A DNA stretch of 64,000 bases from Clavibacter phaseoli (GCF_021922925.1 NZ_CP040786.1:1674001-1738000), one strand, 5' to 3'; numbered from the stretch's first letter, positions 1 through 10,485 are shown. Made by a program: numbers and translations. The notes: generated by a model not told the origin, from the letters alone.

Positions 1-407
1 GACAGCGTGGACGGCATGAGCATCGCGCCGAAGAAGCCGAGGGCGGCCCGCGCGGCGATGAGCTGCGAGGCGTCGGTCGCGAATGCGGCGAGGGCCGAGA
101 CGACGCCGAAGCCGGCCGCGCCGATCATGAGGAGGCGCCGGCGTCCGTAGCGGTCCCCCATGTTGCCCATCGCGACGAGCAGGCCCGCCAGCACGAGCGG
201 GTACGCGTCGATGACCCAGAGCTGGGCGGCGCCCGACGGCTCGAGGTCGCGCGCGATGGACGGCATCGCGAAGCTCAGCACCGTGTTGTCGATGGAGACG
301 AGGAGCACCGGGAGCATCAGCACCACGAGCGCGGCCCACTGGCGTCGCCCGGCGCGGCCGGTGGCGGCGGCGATCACGGGGACGGGTGCGGTGCGGGGCG
401 TGGACAT
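1..407 (-). CDS. MFS drug-efflux transporter, DHA2-like (N-terminal part only)
   Basis: This is the N-terminal 135 residues of a major facilitator superfamily exporter; the rest lies beyond the window edge. The first membrane helix carries the drug:H+ antiporter motif (SIDNTVLSFAMPSIARDL, about residues 38-55). Motif A appears as GNMGDRYGRRR after helix 2, and an arginine-bearing ARAALGFFGAMLMPSTL helix follows. This arrangement fits the 14-helix DHA2 (EmrB/QacA) group. The ATG at 405-407 follows a short gap from a TetR gene read in the opposite direction, so the pair is probably a drug-inducible pump with its repressor. Substrate unknown. Confidence 0.85.
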   Translation of the reverse strand, partial: MSTPRTAPVPVIAAATGRAGRRQWAALVVLMLPVLLVSIDNTVLSFAMPSIARDLEPSGAAQLWVIDAYPLVLAGLLVAMGNMGDRYGRRRLLMIGAAGFGVVSALAAFATDASQLIAARAALGFFGAMLMPSTL

Positions 408-477
408 GACGGGGCTTCCTGACGTCGGGAGGCGTGGCGCAGGGCGCACGGACGGGGCCGCGGGAGCGACCGGGATC

Positions 478-501
478 ACTGTACCGTCCGGTCGGTACAG
501 T
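478..501. promoter_or_regulatory. Operator-like palindrome between MFS pump and tetR
   Basis: A 24-bp inverted repeat has perfect 9-bp arms (ACTGTACCG and CGGTACAGT) around a 6-bp centre whose inner CCGG is itself symmetric. It lies 27 bp before the tetR start and 71 bp before the pump start. Size, symmetry and place match a TetR-family operator that would repress both divergent genes. Binding is inferred from position only. Confidence 0.75.
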
Positions 502-527
502 CGGCAACCCGCCGCTACGCTGGATCC

Positions 528-1145
528 ATGCCCGCCACTGACCCCGACGACCCCGCCCCCTCGCCCGACGCCGTGCCCGACCCGGCGTCCTCCCCCGGTG
601 GCACCGCGCGCGAACGCATCCTCGACGCGTTCGAGGAGCTGCTCGTGCAGCAGGGCGAGCGCGGCACGACCCTCGAGGCGGTCGCGGCGGCGGCCGGCGT
701 CTCCAAGGGCGGGCTGCTGTACCACTTCGGCGGCAAGGAGGCGCTCGTCGACGGCCTGCTCGCGCGCATGGCGGCGCTCGCGCGCGAGGACGTCGAGCGG
801 CTCCGGCGGGCCGAGCGCGGGCCCGTCGACCGGTGGATCCGCGGATCGCTCTCGACCGCCACGCCCTTCGACCGCGCCTACGTCGCGACCTCGCGGCTCG
901 CGCAGGGGAACCACCCGCGCGCGCGCGACGCGCTCACGCACCTGCAGGACGAGTGGGCCGCCGTCATCCTCGAGGCCGTGGGCGACCCGGCCGTCGCGCG
1001 GGCCGTACTCCTCATCGGCGACGGGCTCTACTACAACAGCGCGCTGCAGCCGTGGCTCGGCGGATCCGCGCCCGCGGACGAGGCGCTCGACGAGCTCATC
1101 CGCGTGGTCGACGACCTCGTGCGGCTCCGCTCGGCCCGCGGCTGA
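528..1145 (+). CDS. TetR/AcrR-family transcriptional repressor
   Basis: The protein has 205 residues. After a Pro/Asp-rich leader (1-25), a TetR helix-turn-helix spans about residues 28-80, with the recognition segment AAAAGVSKGGLLYHFGGKEA. The all-helical ligand-binding half follows and looks like the TetR_C groups seen next to DHA2 pumps. It is divergent from the efflux gene, and a 24-bp palindrome sits between them, so autoregulation plus control of the pump is the simplest reading. The ATG at 528 gives a normal length; a start after the Pro-rich leader is possible. The ligand cannot be told from sequence. Confidence 0.88.
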   Translation: MPATDPDDPAPSPDAVPDPASSPGGTARERILDAFEELLVQQGERGTTLEAVAAAAGVSKGGLLYHFGGKEALVDGLLARMAALAREDVERLRRAERGPVDRWIRGSLSTATPFDRAYVATSRLAQGNHPRARDALTHLQDEWAAVILEAVGDPAVARAVLLIGDGLYYNSALQPWLGGSAPADEALDELIRVVDDLVRLRSARG

Positions 1146-1170
1146 TCGGGTCCACCGACCCCGGACACGC

Positions 1171-1204
1171 CGCGAGGGCGGCCGCCGCAGCAGCCGCCCT
1201 CGCG
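1171..1204. terminator. Bidirectional terminator hairpin between tetR and serA
   Basis: A perfect 12-bp inverted repeat (CGCGAGGGCGGC paired with GCCGCCCTCGCG) with a 10-nt loop lies between the two convergent stop codons. No U-tract is present, as is common in GC-rich actinomycetes. Confidence 0.7.
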
Positions 1205-1223
1205 CGGGTCCGTCCGACCGGGA

Positions 1224-2813
1224 TCAGTCGGCGATGTCGATCTCGCGCAGCGACGTGGCCTGGATGGCCTGGCGCACGTTCTCCAGCACGCCGTCCGGCA
1301 CGGGCGAGTCGACGCTGAGGACGCTGAGCGCGCGGCCGCCGGCCTCTTGGCGGGCGATCTGCATGCCGGCGATGTTGACCTCGGCGTCGCCGAACTCCTT
1401 GCCGTAGACCGCGACGATGCCGGGGCGGTCCTCGTACTTCATGACGATGAGGTGGCGGCTGAAGGGCACCTCGACGTCGTAGCCGTCGATCTCGACGAGC
1501 TTCTCGATCTGCTTGGTGCCCGTGAGCGTGCCCGAGACCGACACCTGCGTGCCGTCGGACAGCGCCCCGCGGATGCTGAGCACGTTGCGGTACTCCTCCG
1601 ACACGGCGTCAGTGATGAGGCGCACCTCGAGCCCGCGCTGCTCGGCGAGGAGCGGCGCGTTGACGTAGGACACGTTCTCGCTCACGACGTTCGTGAAGAC
1701 GCCCTTGAGCGCGGCCAGCTTGAGGACGCTGACGTCGTAGCCGGCGAGCTCGCCGCGGACGACCACGTCGATGCTCGTGAGCGCCTCGTGGGCGAGGCCC
1801 GAGAACACCTGGCCGAGCTTCTCCATGAGCGGGATGCCGGGGCGCACGTAGGGGTCGATGACGCCGCCCGCGACGTTGACGGCGTCCGGCACGAGCTCGC
1901 CGCCGAGCGCGAGGCGCACGCTCTTCGCGACCGAGACGCCCGCCTTCTCCTGGGCCTCGTCGGTCGAGGCGCCGAGGTGCGGCGTGACGATGATGTTGTC
2001 GAGCTCGAGCAGCGGGGATCCCGTGGGCGGCTCGCTGACGAACACGTCGAGGCCGGCGCCCGCGATGCGCTTCGACTTGAGCGCCGTGTAGAGCGCGTCC
2101 TCGTCGATGATCCCGCCGCGGCTCGCGTTGACGATGCGCAGGGACGGCTTGGCGAGGGCGAACTGCTCCGTGGAGATGAGGCCCGTGGTGTCGGGCGTCT
2201 TGGGGATGTGGATGGTGATGAAGTCGGAGGCCTTCATCAGCTCGTCGAGCGGGAGGAGCTGCACGCCGAGCTGCTGCGCGCGGGCCGGCGTCACGTAGGG
2301 GTCGTACGCGACGAGCGTGGCGCCGAAGCCCGCGAGGCGCTGGGCGACGAGCGTGCCGATGCGGCCGAGGCCGACGATGCCGATGGTCTTCTCGTAGAGC
2401 TCGACGCCCGTGAACGAGGAGCGCTTCCAGAGGCCCTGCTTGAGCGAGGCGCTCGCGTCCGGGATGAAGCGCGCGAGCGAGAGGATGTGGCCGATGGCGA
2501 GCTCGGCGGCGGAGATGACGTTGGAGGTCGGCGCGTTCACGACCATGACGCCCGCGGTGGTCGCGGCCTTGATGTCGACGTTGTCGAGGCCCACGCCCGC
2601 GCGGGCGACGACCTGGAGGCGCGGGGCGGCGGCGATGGCCTCCGCGTCGATCCGCGTGGCGGACCGGACGAGCACGGCGTCCGCCTCCGCGAGGGCCGCG
2701 AGCAGGGCCGGGCGGTCGGTGCCGTCGACGGATCGGACGTCGAAGTCGGGCCCCAGGGCGTCGACGGTGGCGGGCGAGAGTTCTTCGGCGATCAACACGA
2801 CGGGCTTCGTCAA
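1224..2813 (-). CDS. serA: D-3-phosphoglycerate dehydrogenase
   Basis: This enzyme catalyses the first step of serine synthesis, oxidising 3-phosphoglycerate with NAD+. At 529 residues it is the long type-1 actinobacterial form. The substrate domain is followed by a Rossmann domain with GLGRIG near residue 147. The catalytic Arg lies in NASRGGIIDE and the catalytic His in TPHLGAST. An intervening (ASB-type) domain covers about 320-450, and a C-terminal ACT domain (HLIVMKYEDRPGIVAVYGKE) should bind serine for feedback inhibition. The start is TTG at 2811-2813: no in-frame ATG or GTG lies just upstream, and MTKPVVLIAEE matches the usual N-terminus. It sits near ilvC, as in mycobacteria. Confidence 0.95.
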   Translation of the reverse strand: MTKPVVLIAEELSPATVDALGPDFDVRSVDGTDRPALLAALAEADAVLVRSATRIDAEAIAAAPRLQVVARAGVGLDNVDIKAATTAGVMVVNAPTSNVISAAELAIGHILSLARFIPDASASLKQGLWKRSSFTGVELYEKTIGIVGLGRIGTLVAQRLAGFGATLVAYDPYVTPARAQQLGVQLLPLDELMKASDFITIHIPKTPDTTGLISTEQFALAKPSLRIVNASRGGIIDEDALYTALKSKRIAGAGLDVFVSEPPTGSPLLELDNIIVTPHLGASTDEAQEKAGVSVAKSVRLALGGELVPDAVNVAGGVIDPYVRPGIPLMEKLGQVFSGLAHEALTSIDVVVRGELAGYDVSVLKLAALKGVFTNVVSENVSYVNAPLLAEQRGLEVRLITDAVSEEYRNVLSIRGALSDGTQVSVSGTLTGTKQIEKLVEIDGYDVEVPFSRHLIVMKYEDRPGIVAVYGKEFGDAEVNIAGMQIARQEAGGRALSVLSVDSPVPDGVLENVRQAIQATSLREIDIAD

Positions 2814-2876
2814 GAGGCGGTCCTTCGGGCGGGGGCGGCTGGGACCCTCACATGCTAGTGGCCCCAGAATGGGCCG

Positions 2877-3278
2877 ATGAGCGATGTGACGTGGGCTGCG
2901 ATCCAGCTCGCCGTGCGGATCCTGCTGGCCCTCGTCTTCGTCGGCATGGGCGTGAACCACTTCGCGCCACGGGCGGCGCGGACCATGGCCGCGATCATCC
3001 CGCCGTCCTTCCGCCGGCCCGGCGTGCCCTCTCCCCTGGCGCTCGTGCGCTTCACGGGGCTCTGCGAGATCGCGGGCGGGATCGGCCTGCTGGTCGAGCC
3101 GGTGCGGCTCGCCGCGGGCATCGCGCTGGCCGTCTTCCTGGTCGCGGTCTTCCCGGCGAACGCCTACGCGGCCCGGCACCCGGAGCGCTTCGGCCGCATC
3201 GCGATCCCGCTGGTGCCGCGCCTCGTGGCGCAGGTGGCGCTGATCGCGCTCGTGCTGTTCGCGGGCTGGCCGCTGTAG
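2877..3278 (+). CDS. DoxX-like small membrane protein
   Basis: The 133-residue protein has four predicted membrane helices (about 8-26, 58-75, 79-100 and 112-131). The LLALVFVGMGVNHFAP segment, and the fold overall, resemble the DoxX / DoxX-like (YphA) family. Its biochemical role is not established; some relatives are tied to quinone or thiol redox chemistry in the membrane. It is divergent from serA with a gap of only 63 bp. The gene after it is convergent, so it seems to be a single-gene unit. Confidence 0.7.
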   Translation: MSDVTWAAIQLAVRILLALVFVGMGVNHFAPRAARTMAAIIPPSFRRPGVPSPLALVRFTGLCEIAGGIGLLVEPVRLAAGIALAVFLVAVFPANAYAARHPERFGRIAIPLVPRLVAQVALIALVLFAGWPL

Positions 3279-3327
3279 CGCTCACCGCGCTGATGACGCG
3301 GCCCCGCGCCGCCTGAGCGCGCCGCCG

Positions 3328-3696
3328 CTAGACGAGCGGCAGCAGCGCGGCGAGCCCGACCGTCAGGGCGCTCGCGGCCGCGAGGCCCGCGAGCATGACG
3401 AGGACGCGCGCGGCGACGGGCCGGCCGCGCGTGGCGAGCGCCGCGAGGGCGAACGCCACGACGGGCACGAGGATCGCGCCGACGAGCGTCGCGAGGGTGC
3501 CGGGGCGGAGCGATCCGCCGAACGCCGTCGCGATGTCGCGGAACGCCGTGTACTGGTCGACGGCCTGCCACACGAGGATCCCGTGCGCGAGCGCGCCGAC
3601 GATCCCGACGACCCAGCCGGCGCGCGTCGGCCGGCCCCGGCGCGTCCGCGGGGCGGCCGTCGGGGTCGCGCCGCCTGCCGCCTGCTCGCCGCTCAC
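3328..3696 (-). CDS. Small membrane protein, function unknown
   Basis: A 122-residue protein with a basic, Arg/Pro-rich N-terminus (1-25) and three or four hydrophobic helices (about 27-45, 67-85 and 91-118). No family is recognised. The GTG start at 3694-3696 overlaps the stop of the upstream gene in a GTGA quartet, so the two are probably translationally coupled and work together. An alternative in-frame start further upstream would run deep into the neighbour and is unlikely. Confidence 0.6.
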   Translation of the reverse strand: MSGEQAAGGATPTAAPRTRRGRPTRAGWVVGIVGALAHGILVWQAVDQYTAFRDIATAFGGSLRPGTLATLVGAILVPVVAFALAALATRGRPVAARVLVMLAGLAAASALTVGLAALLPLV

Positions 3697-4223
3697 CGGG
3701 TCACCAGCCAGGGCCACGGGAAGAGGACTACGGCGCCCGCGGCGAGCACGAGCATGCGGCGGCCGACGCGCATCCCGCGCAGGGCCGCGACGACGGCGGC
3801 CAACCACAGCGGCGGCGCGAGCACCGTGAGCGCCTCGGTCGCCTGCGCGACGCCGACCTGGAACGCGGATCCGGCGCTCGAGGGGTTGTCGCGCACGACG
3901 AAGAACCAGGCGATGGCCTCGAGCACCGCGACGGCGCCGAAGAAGGCGAGCCCCACCACCTCGGGCGAGGCGTCGGGGACGGCGCTGTCGTCGTCGTCCC
4001 GGGGGCGGTCGCGCGGGGTCTCGGAGCCGGCGGCGGATCCGGACGCGGCGGCCCGGCGGGCGGCGGTCGCGCCGAGGGCGGACGCGCGGCCGGTCCCGGT
4101 CGAGGGGGCGGCGTCCGGGCGTCGGCGCGGCACCGCGCGCTGCGGCTCGGGCGAGCGGGCGAGCGTGGGATCCGCCTCCTCGCCGGCCCAGCTGAGGGCG
4201 TCGTCGTCGGGGGTGCGGGGCAT
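3693..4223 (-). CDS. Membrane protein with long disordered N-terminus, function unknown
   Basis: The 176-residue protein has about 85 N-terminal residues rich in Asp, Arg, Pro and Ser (likely disordered). Three hydrophobic segments follow (about 92-110, 125-147 and 155-172), ending WPWLVTR. No known domain is seen. Its stop shares four bases with the start of the next gene (3328-3696), forming a two-gene unit. A strong hairpin at 4298-4332 separates it from ilvC upstream, so it needs its own promoter in the gap before 4223. Confidence 0.6.
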   Translation of the reverse strand: MPRTPDDDALSWAGEEADPTLARSPEPQRAVPRRRPDAAPSTGTGRASALGATAARRAAASGSAAGSETPRDRPRDDDDSAVPDASPEVVGLAFFGAVAVLEAIAWFFVVRDNPSSAGSAFQVGVAQATEALTVLAPPLWLAAVVAALRGMRVGRRMLVLAAGAVVLFPWPWLVTR

Positions 4224-4297
4224 CCCACGATGGTACGTGCTCCGATCCGGACGCCCGCCGCACGCTCCCGGGCGCCGCGGCCCCTGCCGCCGACGCG

Positions 4298-4332
4298 CGG
4301 ACGCCCGGTCGCGCGAGGCGACCGGGCGTCCG
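4298..4332. terminator. Terminator hairpin after ilvC
   Basis: A perfect 15-bp inverted repeat (CGGACGCCCGGTCGC with its complement) and a 5-nt loop lie 21 bp past the ilvC stop. It should end the ilvDBNC transcript. Confidence 0.75.
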
Positions 4333-4353
4333 GTGGTGCGGGTGACGCGAGGG

Positions 4354-5379
<1,026 letters not shown>

Positions 5380-5427
5380 GTGATGGATCTCCTTGTTCTG
5401 TCGTCCCCGCGGGAGGTGCGAGGGGCG

Positions 5428-5445
5428 GTGCGGGGAGCCCCGCAC
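5428..5445 (-). other. Small hairpin in ilvN-ilvC gap
   Basis: GTGCGGG and CCCGCAC flank a 4-nt loop in the 115-bp gap between ilvN and ilvC. It could be a weak attenuator or an RNA-processing site. No leader peptide was seen. Confidence 0.3.
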
Positions 5446-5494
5446 GGCGGCGGGGACGGATCTGGTGGGTGGGTCGGCGCGGGGTCGTGCGGCG

Positions 5495-6004
5495 CTAGGG
5501 CGTGCGGAACACGCGGTCGGTGATCGACTTGGATCCGCGCCCCATCGCGAGGAGCCCCGACTGCGCGAGCTCCTTGATCCCGAAGGGCTCGAGCACCCGG
5601 AGGAGGGCCTGGACCTTCCCCGAGTCGCCCGTGACCTCGATGATCAGCGCGTCGGTGGCCACGTCGACCACGCGGGCGCGGAACAGGTTCACGGCCTCGA
5701 GCACCTGCGAGCGGGTCGTGTTGTCGACGCGCACCTTCACGAGCAGGTGCTCGCGCTCGACGGCCTGGCCGGGATCGAGCTCGACGATCTTGATGACGTT
5801 GATCAGCTTGTTGAGCTGCTTCGTCACCTGCTCGAGCGGCAGGGCCTCGACGTCCACGACGACCGTGATGCGCGAGAGGCCCTCGATCTCGCTCGCGCCG
5901 ACCGCGAGCGACTCGATGTTGAAGCCGCGGCGGGCGAACAGGCCCGCGACGCGGGTGAGGAGGCCCGGCTTGTCCTCCACCAGAAGGCTCAGGATGTGGC
6001 TCAC
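5495..6004 (-). CDS. ilvN: Acetolactate synthase small (regulatory) subunit
   Basis: The 169-residue regulatory subunit binds valine and activates the catalytic subunit. The N-terminal ACT domain begins [20 protein letters not shown], and a second ACT-like half (about 80-160) contains [12 protein letters not shown]. The start is GTG at 6002-6004, overlapping the ilvB stop in a GTGA quartet, which implies coupled translation and balanced subunit amounts. Confidence 0.95.
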   Translation of the reverse strand: MSHILSLLVEDKPGLLTRVAGLFARRGFNIESLAVGASEIEGLSRITVVVDVEALPLEQVTKQLNKLINVIKIVELDPGQAVEREHLLVKVRVDNTTRSQVLEAVNLFRARVVDVATDALIIEVTGDSGKVQALLRVLEPFGIKELAQSGLLAMGRGSKSITDRVFRTP

Positions 6005-7884
6005 TTCTCGGTCCTCCCGGTCTCGGCGAGGTCGTCGTCCCAGTCGGGCGCGTGGTCGCGGGCGTACTGCACGGCGCTGTTGCTGAGGCCCTGCGGCACC
6101 ATCGGCCACACCATCGCGTCGCGGCTGACCACGAAGTCGATGACGACGGGGCGGTCGTTGGTGGCGAGCGCCAGGCGGATCGCGTCGTCGACCTCCTCGG
6201 GCTTCGTCACGCGGATCCCGAGGGCGCCGTACGCGTCGGCCATCTTCACGAAGTCGGGCACCATGCGCGTGCCGCCGCCCGTGTTGAGGTCGGTGTTCGA
6301 GTAGCGGCCCTCGTAGAAGAGGGTCTGCCACTGGCGCACCATGCCGAGCGACGAGTTGTTGATGATCGCGACCTTGATCGGGATGTCGTTGATCGTGCAG
6401 GTGGCGAGCTCCTGGTTGGTCATCTGGAAGCAGCCGTCGCCGTCGATCGCCCACACGTGCCGGTCCGGCTGGGCGACCTTGGCGCCCATCGCGGCGGGGA
6501 CGGAGTAGCCCATGGTGCCGGCGCCGCCGGAGTTGAGCCACGAGTTGGGGCGCTCGTACTTGATGAACTGCGCCGCCCACATCTGGTGCTGGCCGACGCC
6601 GGAGGCGAACACGCCCTCCGGCCCGGTGATCTCGCCGATGCGCTGGATCACGTACTGCGGCGCGAGCTGGCCGTCCTCGGGCGGCGTGTAGCCGAGCGGG
6701 AACTCCTCGCGGAGGCCCTCGAGGTACGTCCACCACTCGGCGATGTCCTGCTCGACCTCGGACGCGGCCTTCGCCTCGCGGAACGCGACGACGAGGTCGG
6801 CGATGACGTCCTTCGCGTCGCCCACGATCGGGACGTCCGCGATGCGGATCTTGGAGATCTCGGCCGGGTCCACGTCGACGTGGACGACCTTGGCGTTCGG
6901 CGCGAAGAGCGACGCCTTGCCGGTGACCCGGTCGTCGAAGCGCGCGCCGAGCGACACGAGCAGGTCGGACTCCTGCAGCGCGAGCACCGCGGGCACCGTG
7001 CCGTGCATCCCGGGCATGCCGAGCTGCTGCGGGTGGGAGTCGGGGAACGCGCCGCGCGCCATCAGCGTCGTGACGACGGGGGCGCCGACCGCCTCGGCCA
7101 GCGCGAGGAGCTCCTCGTGCGCCTTGGCGCGGATCACGCCGCCGCCCACGTAGAGCACCGGCTTCTTCGCCTCGACGAGCAGCTGCGCGGCGGCCTGGAT
7201 CTGCTTGCCGTGCGCCTTGACGACGGGGCGGTAGCCGGGCAGGTCGATCTTCGGCGGCCAGTGGAACGGCGCCTCGAGCTGCTGCGCGTCCTTCGTGATG
7301 TCGACGAGGACGGGGCCCGGGCGACCCGTGGAGGCGATGTGGTACGCCGACGCGATGGTCGACGGGATGTCCTCGGGCCGCGTGACCAGGAAGCTGTGCT
7401 TCGTGATGGGCATCGTGATGCCGACGATGTCGGCCTCCTGGAAGGCGTCGGTGCCCATCAGCGTCGAGAAGACCTGGCCGGTGATCGCGAGGAGCGGCAC
7501 CGAGTCCATGTACGCGTCCGCGATGGCCGTGACGAGGTTCGTCGCGCCGGGGCCGGAGGTCGCGATGCAGACGCCGGTGCGTCCGCTCGAGGACGCGTAG
7601 CCCTCCGCGGCGTGGCCGGCGCCCTGCTCGTGGCGGACGAGGATGTGGCGCAGCTTCGTCGAGTCCATGAGCGGGTCGTAGGTGGGGAGGATGGCACCGC
7701 CGGGGAGGCCGAAGATGTCGTCGACCCCGAGGAGCTCGAGGGTGCGAACGACGGCCTCGGCCCCCGTGAGCATCTCGTCGCCCTGGTGGGCGGTCGGCGC
7801 CTGCGGCGTGGGGGGCGGGGTGGGCAGAGCTGGCATGGGTGCGCGATTCCTGGGAGAGGGTGCTGGAGGTGAGGAGGGGGTCAT
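6001..7884 (-). CDS. ilvB: Acetolactate synthase large (catalytic) subunit
   Basis: A ThDP/FAD enzyme that condenses pyruvate with pyruvate or 2-ketobutyrate. The catalytic Glu lies in [15 protein letters not shown], the central FAD domain covers the middle third, and the ThDP/Mg2+ motif begins [13 protein letters not shown] and continues to [12 protein letters not shown]. The 627-residue form starts at the ATG overlapping the ilvD stop (ATGA at 7881-7884). A second ATG at 7836 would give a 611-residue protein without part of the Pro-rich leader and has an AGGA about 11 nt before it, so the start is not certain. It forms one unit with ilvD and ilvN. Confidence 0.95.
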   Translation of the reverse strand: MTPSSPPAPSPRNRAPMPALPTPPPTPQAPTAHQGDEMLTGAEAVVRTLELLGVDDIFGLPGGAILPTYDPLMDSTKLRHILVRHEQGAGHAAEGYASSSGRTGVCIATSGPGATNLVTAIADAYMDSVPLLAITGQVFSTLMGTDAFQEADIVGITMPITKHSFLVTRPEDIPSTIASAYHIASTGRPGPVLVDITKDAQQLEAPFHWPPKIDLPGYRPVVKAHGKQIQAAAQLLVEAKKPVLYVGGGVIRAKAHEELLALAEAVGAPVVTTLMARGAFPDSHPQQLGMPGMHGTVPAVLALQESDLLVSLGARFDDRVTGKASLFAPNAKVVHVDVDPAEISKIRIADVPIVGDAKDVIADLVVAFREAKAASEVEQDIAEWWTYLEGLREEFPLGYTPPEDGQLAPQYVIQRIGEITGPEGVFASGVGQHQMWAAQFIKYERPNSWLNSGGAGTMGYSVPAAMGAKVAQPDRHVWAIDGDGCFQMTNQELATCTINDIPIKVAIINNSSLGMVRQWQTLFYEGRYSNTDLNTGGGTRMVPDFVKMADAYGALGIRVTKPEEVDDAIRLALATNDRPVVIDFVVSRDAMVWPMVPQGLSNSAVQYARDHAPDWDDDLAETGRTEK

Positions 7885-9575
7885 CCCGTGATCGCGCCCT
7901 CGGCGGCCGAGTGCACGAGCTTGGCGTACTTGGCGAGGACCCCGCGCGTGTAGCGCGGCGGGAGAGGTGCCCACCCCTCACGGCGGGCGGCGAGCTCGGC
8001 CTCGTCGACCAGTAGGTCGAGCGTGCGAGCGGCGATGTCGACACGGATCCGGTCTCCATCGCGCACGAAGGCGACGGGACCTGCGTCCACCGCTTCGGGA
8101 GCCATGTGGCCGATGCACAGTCCGGTTGTGCCGCCTGAGAATCGACCGTCCGTCAAGAGTAGTACATCCTTGCCGAGGCCAGCGCCCTTGATGGCGCCCG
8201 TGATGGCGAGCATCTCGCGCATGCCGGGGCCGCCCTTCGGGCCCTCGTAGCGGATGACGATGACGTCGCCCTTCGAGATGCGGCCCTCGGTGAGCGCGTC
8301 CATCGCGGCGCGCTCGCGCTCGAAGACGCGGGCGGGCCCCTCGAACACGTCGAGGTCGAAGCCGGCCGTCTTCACGACCGCGCCCTCGGGGGCGAGGGAG
8401 CCGTGCAGGACGCTGATGCCGCCGGTCGCGTGGATCGGGTCGTCCATCTTCCGGATGACCGTGCCGTCGAGCTCCGCGAGGTGCATCGACTCGAGGTTCT
8501 CGCGCATGGTGCGGCCGGTGACGGTCATGACGTCGCCGTGCAGGAGGCCCGCGTCGAGCAGGGCCTTCATGACGACGGGGACGCCGCCGACGCGGTCGAC
8601 GTCGTTCATGACGAAGCGGCCGAACGGCTTGAGGTCGCCGAGGTGCGGCACGCGGTCGGCGATGCGGTTGAAGTCGGACAGCTGCAGGTCGACCTCGGCC
8701 TCGCGCGCGATGGCGAGGAGGTGGAGGACCGCGTTGGTGGACCCGCCGAACGCCATGACCACGGAGATGGCGTTCTCGAACGCCTCCTTCGTCATGATGT
8801 CGCGCGCGGTGATGCCCTTCGCGATGAGGTTGACGACGGCCTCGCCCGACCGGTGCGCGAAGTAGTCGCGGCGGCGGTCGGCGCTCGGCGGGGCGGCGGA
8901 TCCGGGGAGGCTCATGCCGAGGGCCTCGGCCACGCTCGCCATGGTGTTCGCGGTGTACATGCCGCCGCAGGCGCCCTCGCCCGGGCAGATGGCCTTCTCG
9001 ATGCGGGTCAGGTCCTCCTGGCTCATCGTGCCGGCCTTGCACGCGCCGACCGCCTCGAAGGCGTCGATGATGGTGACCTCCTTCTCGGTGCCGTCCGAGA
9101 GCTTCACCCAGCCGGGGGCGATGGATCCCGCGTAGAGGAACACCGAGGAGAGGTCGAGGCGGGCCGCGGCCATGAGCATGCCGGGCAGCGACTTGTCGCA
9201 GCCGGCGAGGAGCACGGATCCGTCGAGGCGCTCGGCCATCATGACGGTCTCGACGCTGTCGGCGATGACCTCGCGCGAGACGAGCGAGAAGTGCATGCCC
9301 TCGTGGCCCATCGAGATGCCGTCGCTGACGGAGATGGTGCCGAACTGGAGCGGGTAGCCGCCGCCCGCGTGCACGCCCTCCTTGGCGCCCTGCGCGAGGC
9401 GGTCGAGGCTGAGGTTGCAGGGGGTGATCTCGCTCCAGGAGCTCGCGACGCCGATCTGGGGCTTCACCCAGTCCTCGTCGCCCATCCCGACGGCGCGGAG
9501 CATGCCGCGTGCTGCGGTGGCCTCGATCCCGTCGGTGACGTCGCGGCTCCGGGGCTTCATGTCGATCTCAGGCAT
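7881..9575 (-). CDS. ilvD: Dihydroxy-acid dehydratase
   Basis: Third common step of branched-chain amino-acid synthesis: dehydration of dihydroxy acids by an Fe-S cluster enzyme. At 564 residues the length is standard. Cluster and active-site motifs are [33 protein letters not shown] and [16 protein letters not shown]. It is first in the ilv cluster: its stop overlaps the ilvB start by 4 bp. A possible -10 box sits so close to the ATG that a leaderless mRNA is plausible (see 9582-9587). Confidence 0.96.
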   Translation of the reverse strand: MPEIDMKPRSRDVTDGIEATAARGMLRAVGMGDEDWVKPQIGVASSWSEITPCNLSLDRLAQGAKEGVHAGGGYPLQFGTISVSDGISMGHEGMHFSLVSREVIADSVETVMMAERLDGSVLLAGCDKSLPGMLMAAARLDLSSVFLYAGSIAPGWVKLSDGTEKEVTIIDAFEAVGACKAGTMSQEDLTRIEKAICPGEGACGGMYTANTMASVAEALGMSLPGSAAPPSADRRRDYFAHRSGEAVVNLIAKGITARDIMTKEAFENAISVVMAFGGSTNAVLHLLAIAREAEVDLQLSDFNRIADRVPHLGDLKPFGRFVMNDVDRVGGVPVVMKALLDAGLLHGDVMTVTGRTMRENLESMHLAELDGTVIRKMDDPIHATGGISVLHGSLAPEGAVVKTAGFDLDVFEGPARVFERERAAMDALTEGRISKGDVIVIRYEGPKGGPGMREMLAITGAIKGAGLGKDVLLLTDGRFSGGTTGLCIGHMAPEAVDAGPVAFVRDGDRIRVDIAARTLDLLVDEAELAARREGWAPLPPRYTRGVLAKYAKLVHSAAEGAITG

Positions 9576-9581
9576 GGCATG

Positions 9582-9587
9582 AGTTTA
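9582..9587 (-). promoter_or_regulatory. Candidate -10 box of the ilvD transcript
   Basis: On the minus strand TAAACT stands six bases before the ilvD ATG, in one of the few AT-rich patches here. If used, transcription would begin at or next to the ATG. I see no convincing -35 box. Confidence 0.35.
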
Positions 9588-9640
9588 TGTCCTGCCGTGG
9601 AGCAGTCCCGGCGCCTGGGGGCGGGCGCACCCGGGTGTCG

Positions 9641-10213
9641 TCAGCCGAAGCCCGGGGGCAGGCGGCCCGCGCCCGCGTCGCCGTCGTGGCCCGGGTCGGC
9701 GGGCGTCGGCGCGGCCACGGGCGACTCCGCGTCGCGCGGTCCGGCGCCGCCCGCGACGTGGCCGGCCTCCTCGGCGGCGATGTTCTCGGCGGATCCCACG
9801 GGGAGCGTGGACGCGTCCACCTCGTCGGCGGCGCGCAGCTCGTCGTGCGCCCGGTCGATCGCCTCCTCGAGCTCGTCGACGAGGAGGTCCTCGCGCAGGA
9901 AGTGGCGGAGCCGGTAGCCCGCGCGGCCGACCATGTGCGCGGAGATCGGCGCCGTGAGCATCTGGAAGAGGAGCACGGGGACGAGCATCACGGCCGTGCT
10001 GAGGCTCTGCGACTGCAGGGCGAGCGCGAGGAGCACCAGGATCACGCCGAGGATCTGCGGCTTCGTGGCCGCGTGCATGCGGGCGAGCGGATCCGGGAAG
10101 CGGAGGAGGCCGACGCCCGCCGCGACGGAGAGCACGCCGCCCAGGATCAGGAGCACGAGGCTCACGACGTCGAGGGCGTCGGCCAGCGGGCCGGACGCGA
10201 GGATGTCGTTCAC
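9641..10213 (-). CDS. mrpG: Mrp antiporter subunit G
   Basis: Small hydrophobic subunit of the multisubunit Na+/H+ antiporter. Three helices occupy residues 13-105, with the family signature GVGLLRFPDPLARMHAATKPQ near 37-57. The 190 residues exceed the usual ~110-130 because of an acidic, Ala/Asp-rich cytoplasmic tail (about 110-190). GTG start overlaps the mrpF stop (GTGA). Last gene of the operon. Confidence 0.9.
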   Translation of the reverse strand: MNDILASGPLADALDVVSLVLLILGGVLSVAAGVGLLRFPDPLARMHAATKPQILGVILVLLALALQSQSLSTAVMLVPVLLFQMLTAPISAHMVGRAGYRLRHFLREDLLVDELEEAIDRAHDELRAADEVDASTLPVGSAENIAAEEAGHVAGGAGPRDAESPVAAPTPADPGHDGDAGAGRLPPGFG

Positions 10214-10485
10214 GAGGGATCCTGCTTCGAGACGTAGCGGGCGACGGCGACCGTCGCGAGGAACGCGGTCATGGCGAGCACGAGCATCACGGGGACCGTG
10301 CGGGTGTGGCCGTTGTAGATCATCTCGGCGCCGAGAACGCAGATGAGCGTGGTGAGCAGCACGTCGGACGCGATGATCCGGTCGAGGATGCTCGGACCGC
10401 GCACGATGCGCACGAGCGCCATGGCGGCGGTCGAGAAGAACAGGGCGCCGACGACGACCCAGCCGACCTGCATCACGATGCTCAT
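10210..10485 (-). CDS. mrpF: Mrp antiporter subunit F
   Basis: The 91-residue protein has three membrane helices and the family hallmark RIVRGPSILDRIIASDVLL. It is needed in known Mrp systems for assembly and cation transport. The ATG at 10483-10485 overlaps the mrpE stop (ATGA), and its own stop overlaps the mrpG start, so it is coupled on both sides. Confidence 0.92.
   Translation of the reverse strand: MSIVMQVGWVVVGALFFSTAAMALVRIVRGPSILDRIIASDVLLTTLICVLGAEMIYNGHTRTVPVMLVLAMTAFLATVAVARYVSKQDPS

Noticed and set aside
1224..3179. A 651-residue serA reading frame reaching beyond 2813
   Set aside because: The upstream part is Arg/Gly-rich low-complexity translation and overlaps the DoxX-like gene; homologous N-termini begin at the TTG at 2813.
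5380..5494. Classical leader-peptide attenuator for ilvC
   Set aside because: The gap contains only a short hairpin and no run of Val/Leu/Ile codons.
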